The position numbers and the translations under genes were made by a program. The notes below the pieces were generated by a model. That model was not told where the DNA came from and made no database searches. It was given only the letters and a program-made list of their open reading frames with translations. Below, one piece after another: positions 6,346 to 8,186 of a stretch of 8,186 nucleotides of DNA. Source of the stretch: Saprospirales bacterium. Its GTDB lineage: Bacteria; Bacteroidota; Bacteroidia; Chitinophagales; Saprospiraceae. The stretch covers positions 1,648 to 9,833 of the forward strand of contig DLXL01000023.1 in assembly GCA_003448025.1 (NCBI GenBank), read 5' to 3'. Position 1 is the first letter of the stretch; every line of letters starts with the position of its first letter.

Positions 6346-7143
6346 ATGCAAACAATCCTCGATTTCTATGCCCGGACACACACACCGTACCTGCATGCAC
6401 TCGGGCGTGCGGGTACCGGCTATTTATTGCAGCAGATGGCGCCAAAGCCGGGCAGCAGGTTGCTGGAAATCGGATTTGGAACCGGACAAACCATGCTGGA
6501 ATTGACTTGCCGGTATAACGGGGTAGAAGTTTTCGGATTGGAGAAGTCGGCGGAAATGCTTCGGGTTGCCCAAAAGCGTTTTGCCTTTTCAGGAGTAAGT
6601 GCCGACCGATTACAGGAAATGCCGGCAAGTCTGCATTTTCCGTTTCCTTCGAATTTTTTTGAAGCAGTATATTGCGAATCAGTGCTGGCGATTCTTACTG
6701 ATGCAGATTTGGCAAAAATGTGGCAAGAGATTGGGCGGGTATTACGCCCTGGAGGTTACTTTTTTCTCAATGAATCGGTGTGGCGGGAAGGGGTTTCTAT
6801 GGCAAGAATGGCTGAAATCAACCAACAATGTATAGAGGCCTTTGGAATCCCTCAGGCTACAGTAACCTGGCCATATCCTTCGGATTGGAAACATTTAGCG
6901 GAAGAACAAGGATTTGAAATGCTGCGTTGTATCTCCATGGAAGGTATTCGGGCAAGGCTGCCTTTTCAGATGGATAGCCGCCTTTTTCGATCCCACATTT
7001 TTTCGCTTGCGGGAAAAAGCTCCATGCTTTTTTCCGTTTCATTGTGGAAAAAACAAAAGCTCCTTCGCCGGCTGTTTCAACAGTTTGCGACGAAGGAGCC
7101 TTATCTGGAAGGTGTATTTTTCTGGTGTCGGAAAAAGGACTAA
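6346..7143 (+). CDS. Class I SAM-dependent methyltransferase (Methyltransf_11 type)
   Basis: The product has 265 residues and is cytosolic (no signal peptide or membrane segment). The Rossmann-type SAM fold shows motif I LLEIGFGTGQT (39-49), the ribose-binding acidic residue in GLEKSAEML (E66), motif 4 region FFEAVYCESVLAIL (104-117) and post-motif LRPGGYFFLNES (133-144). The last 120 residues are divergent and probably hold the substrate site; the acceptor cannot be named. ATG 6346 gives the usual N-terminal length before motif I. It lies 52 bp downstream of the hydrolase on the same strand, with a hairpin between, so they may be co-transcribed. Its last 4 bp overlap the convergent isomerase gene, and its codons for about residues 235-252 also contain the isomerase's transcription terminator. 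A small-molecule or quinone/lipid methylase are both possible. Confidence 0.9.
   Translation: MQTILDFYARTHTPYLHALGRAGTGYLLQQMAPKPGSRLLEIGFGTGQTMLELTCRYNGVEVFGLEKSAEMLRVAQKRFAFSGVSADRLQEMPASLHFPFPSNFFEAVYCESVLAILTDADLAKMWQEIGRVLRPGGYFFLNESVWREGVSMARMAEINQQCIEAFGIPQATVTWPYPSDWKHLAEEQGFEMLRCISMEGIRARLPFQMDSRLFRSHIFSLAGKSSMLFSVSLWKKQKLLRRLFQQFATKEPYLEGVFFWCRKKD
7047..7102 (-). terminator. Intrinsic terminator of the isomerase gene, inside the methyltransferase ORF
   Basis: On the minus strand the sequence has arms GCTCCTTCG (7099-7091) and CGAAGGAGC (7067-7059), a perfect 9-bp GC-rich stem that extends to 12 bp with one G-U and two A-U pairs. It is followed at once by TTTTGTTTTTT (7058-7048). 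The 23-nt loop holds a small stem of its own (CTGT/ACAG around TGAA). It begins about 38 nt after the isomerase stop codon, the normal place for a rho-independent terminator. Read in the plus direction no T-run follows the stem, so it should stop only minus-strand transcripts. It lies fully within methyltransferase codons. Confidence 0.82.
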
Positions 7144-8126
7144 ACCTTGGCCAATTCCCCTTTCAAAAAATCAATCACTTTGATTTCTACCGGATCTACA
7201 TTGCGCAGCTCAGCGAGGTAAACGGAAACCCAGTCGCCCAGGTGTACCAGCCAAAGTGCCTTTTCTATAAGGTTTTTGCCTTTCGAGTACAACTCGATGG
7301 AGGTTTGGGTATAATGTTCCACGATCTCCTTATTAATATCCGTACGGATGGCAGTGCGGGAGAAATCGTCGTGATTCCGTAGCCAGATTACCGCAACATC
7401 AGCGCGTTGATCGCGCCAGCCCACAAGTTCGTTGTGGTTCATTTCCGGAATCACGTGGTGCCAGCAGAGCATTTTGGCGTTTTCGTTTATTTGCTGCCGC
7501 CAGCGAACAGCCACGGCTTCCATATGATCGGCGATGTACAGCACGGGTGTTTTACCCGTTAGGAAACCGGCAATTTTTCGTGCGTGCTTTTGGATAGATG
7601 TCTGATCGCGTTTCAGCAATTTTTGAGCGCCGCCTACCTGACTGAGCAGTTTGCCTGGAATGAGTTTAGCGGCGCGGAAAACGCCGAGTTGTGCTACCAC
7701 GGAATAACCCAAACAAGCGCGTGGACTGCTCCAGCCGCCGGGAAGCTGAACGTAATCATATCCTTTTGCTTTGGCAATCTCGATCAGTTTGCCGCCGGAG
7801 GCAATGCAGACAATCTTTGCGCCGGTGTGGTGCAGTTGCTCCAGGGTACTGAGCGTTTCTTCGGTATTGCCGCTATAGGAGGAGCAGATAACTAAGGTGT
7901 TTTTGTTGATCCATGCAGGCGCCTGATAGCCTTTGCTGACCACCACAGGCAGCTTACAGATACCGCGCACAAAATCCTGCACAAATCCGCCGCCTATGCC
8001 GCTTCCTCCGAGTCCGGAGATGAAAACGGAGCGCAGTGGGGCGGTATGTTTTTTCAATGTGATCTTTTGAGCAATTCCGAGCGCTTCCTCCAACTGTTCC
8101 GGGAAGCGGGCAACCATTTTATCCAT
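7140..8126 (-). CDS. Bifunctional phosphoglucose/phosphomannose isomerase (SIS-domain family)
   Basis: The 328-residue product should interconvert glucose-6-P, mannose-6-P and fructose-6-P in the cytosol, feeding glycolysis and mannose-containing glycans. It has two SIS domains in the order of the PMI/PGI family: GLGGSGIGGGF (38-48), the phosphate-binding SSYSGNTEET (82-91), GGWSSPRACLGYS (130-142), then INENAKM (213-219) and PEMNHNELVGW (227-237). E215 and H231 keep the 16-residue spacing I recall for the catalytic base and ring-opening His of archaeal PMI/PGI. The length is normal for the family (about 300-350) and far shorter than classical PGI. ATG 8126 is supported by the first conserved helix. 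No Shine-Dalgarno is present; the 60 nt upstream are a G-free tandem repeat. It converges with, and overlaps by 4 bp, the methyltransferase gene. Confidence 0.93.
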   Translation of the reverse strand: MDKMVARFPEQLEEALGIAQKITLKKHTAPLRSVFISGLGGSGIGGGFVQDFVRGICKLPVVVSKGYQAPAWINKNTLVICSSYSGNTEETLSTLEQLHHTGAKIVCIASGGKLIEIAKAKGYDYVQLPGGWSSPRACLGYSVVAQLGVFRAAKLIPGKLLSQVGGAQKLLKRDQTSIQKHARKIAGFLTGKTPVLYIADHMEAVAVRWRQQINENAKMLCWHHVIPEMNHNELVGWRDQRADVAVIWLRNHDDFSRTAIRTDINKEIVEHYTQTSIELYSKGKNLIEKALWLVHLGDWVSVYLAELRNVDPVEIKVIDFLKGELAKV

Positions 8127-8130
8127 GAGT

Positions 8131-8186
8131 TGAGTGTTTGGGTTGGGGAGTGTTTGAGTGTTTGGGTTGGGGAGTGTTTGAGTGTT
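8131..8186. repeat. 24-bp tandem repeat upstream of the isomerase gene, running off the right edge
   Basis: The unit occupies 8131-8154 and 8155-8178, identical in both copies, with the first 8 bases of a third (8179-8186) at the edge. In another phase each unit is three 8-bp modules, GAGTGTTT, GGGTTGGG, GAGTGTTT (from 8132), repeated as A-B-A A-B-A A. The whole stretch has no C on the plus strand, so it is G-free on the isomerase coding strand. It begins 5 bp from the start codon and therefore lies in the leader or promoter region. The total copy number is not visible. Confidence 0.9.

Noticed and set aside
2972..8126. Three minus-strand products beginning MDK (TIR-STAND, YhcG, isomerase)
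   Set aside because: Lys codons after the start are common; the similarity stops after 3-4 residues and the genes are unrelated.
8131..8186. CRISPR array at the right edge
   Set aside because: The units are directly abutting with no spacers and are made of 8-bp sub-repeats, so this is a simple tandem repeat.

Overview
The window looks like part of a chromosome from a member of the Bacteroidota, probably the Saprospiria/Chitinophagia side of the phylum (the finer placement is inference). The clearest evidence is a secreted hydrolase ending in a type IX secretion (T9SS) sorting domain. Supporting evidence is that no gene start is preceded by a usable Shine-Dalgarno sequence, one promoter box matches the phylum's TAnnTTTG -7 element, and three gene leaders lack G on the coding strand up to or almost up to the ATG.

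Left part, minus strand (about 1-4690): a defence-type accessory region. A conserved-looking 168-residue helical protein of unknown function (2996-3502) is followed after 15 bp by a large open gene (start at 2980) that runs off the left edge after 993 codons without a stop. Translating the minus strand gives TIR (about 5-150), an nSTAND/NACHT-like P-loop NTPase (about 193-545), a helical repeat region (about 555-735) and a C-terminal FGE-sulfatase/SUMF1 domain (about 740 to the edge). I read this as a two-gene NLR-like immune operon: the FGE-type domain and helices sense or scaffold, the STAND module switches, and the TIR, which keeps its catalytic Glu, degrades NAD+ or makes a nucleotide signal. 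Upstream on the same strand is a YhcG/DUF1016 PDDEXK nuclease broken by a 4-bp tandem duplication (3563-4583), and before it a possible remnant of another gene tail (about 4576-4691).

Right part (4845-8186): ordinary-looking genes. They are a secreted alpha/beta hydrolase with a T9SS sorting domain (4845-6293, +), a class I SAM-dependent methyltransferase (6346-7143, +) and a convergent bifunctional phosphoglucose/phosphomannose isomerase (7140-8126, -). The two convergent genes overlap by 4 bp, and a strong intrinsic terminator for the isomerase lies inside the methyltransferase coding region (about 7047-7102). A 14-bp stem hairpin spans the hydrolase stop codon. A 24-bp tandem repeat built from 8-bp modules lies directly upstream of the isomerase and runs off the right edge.
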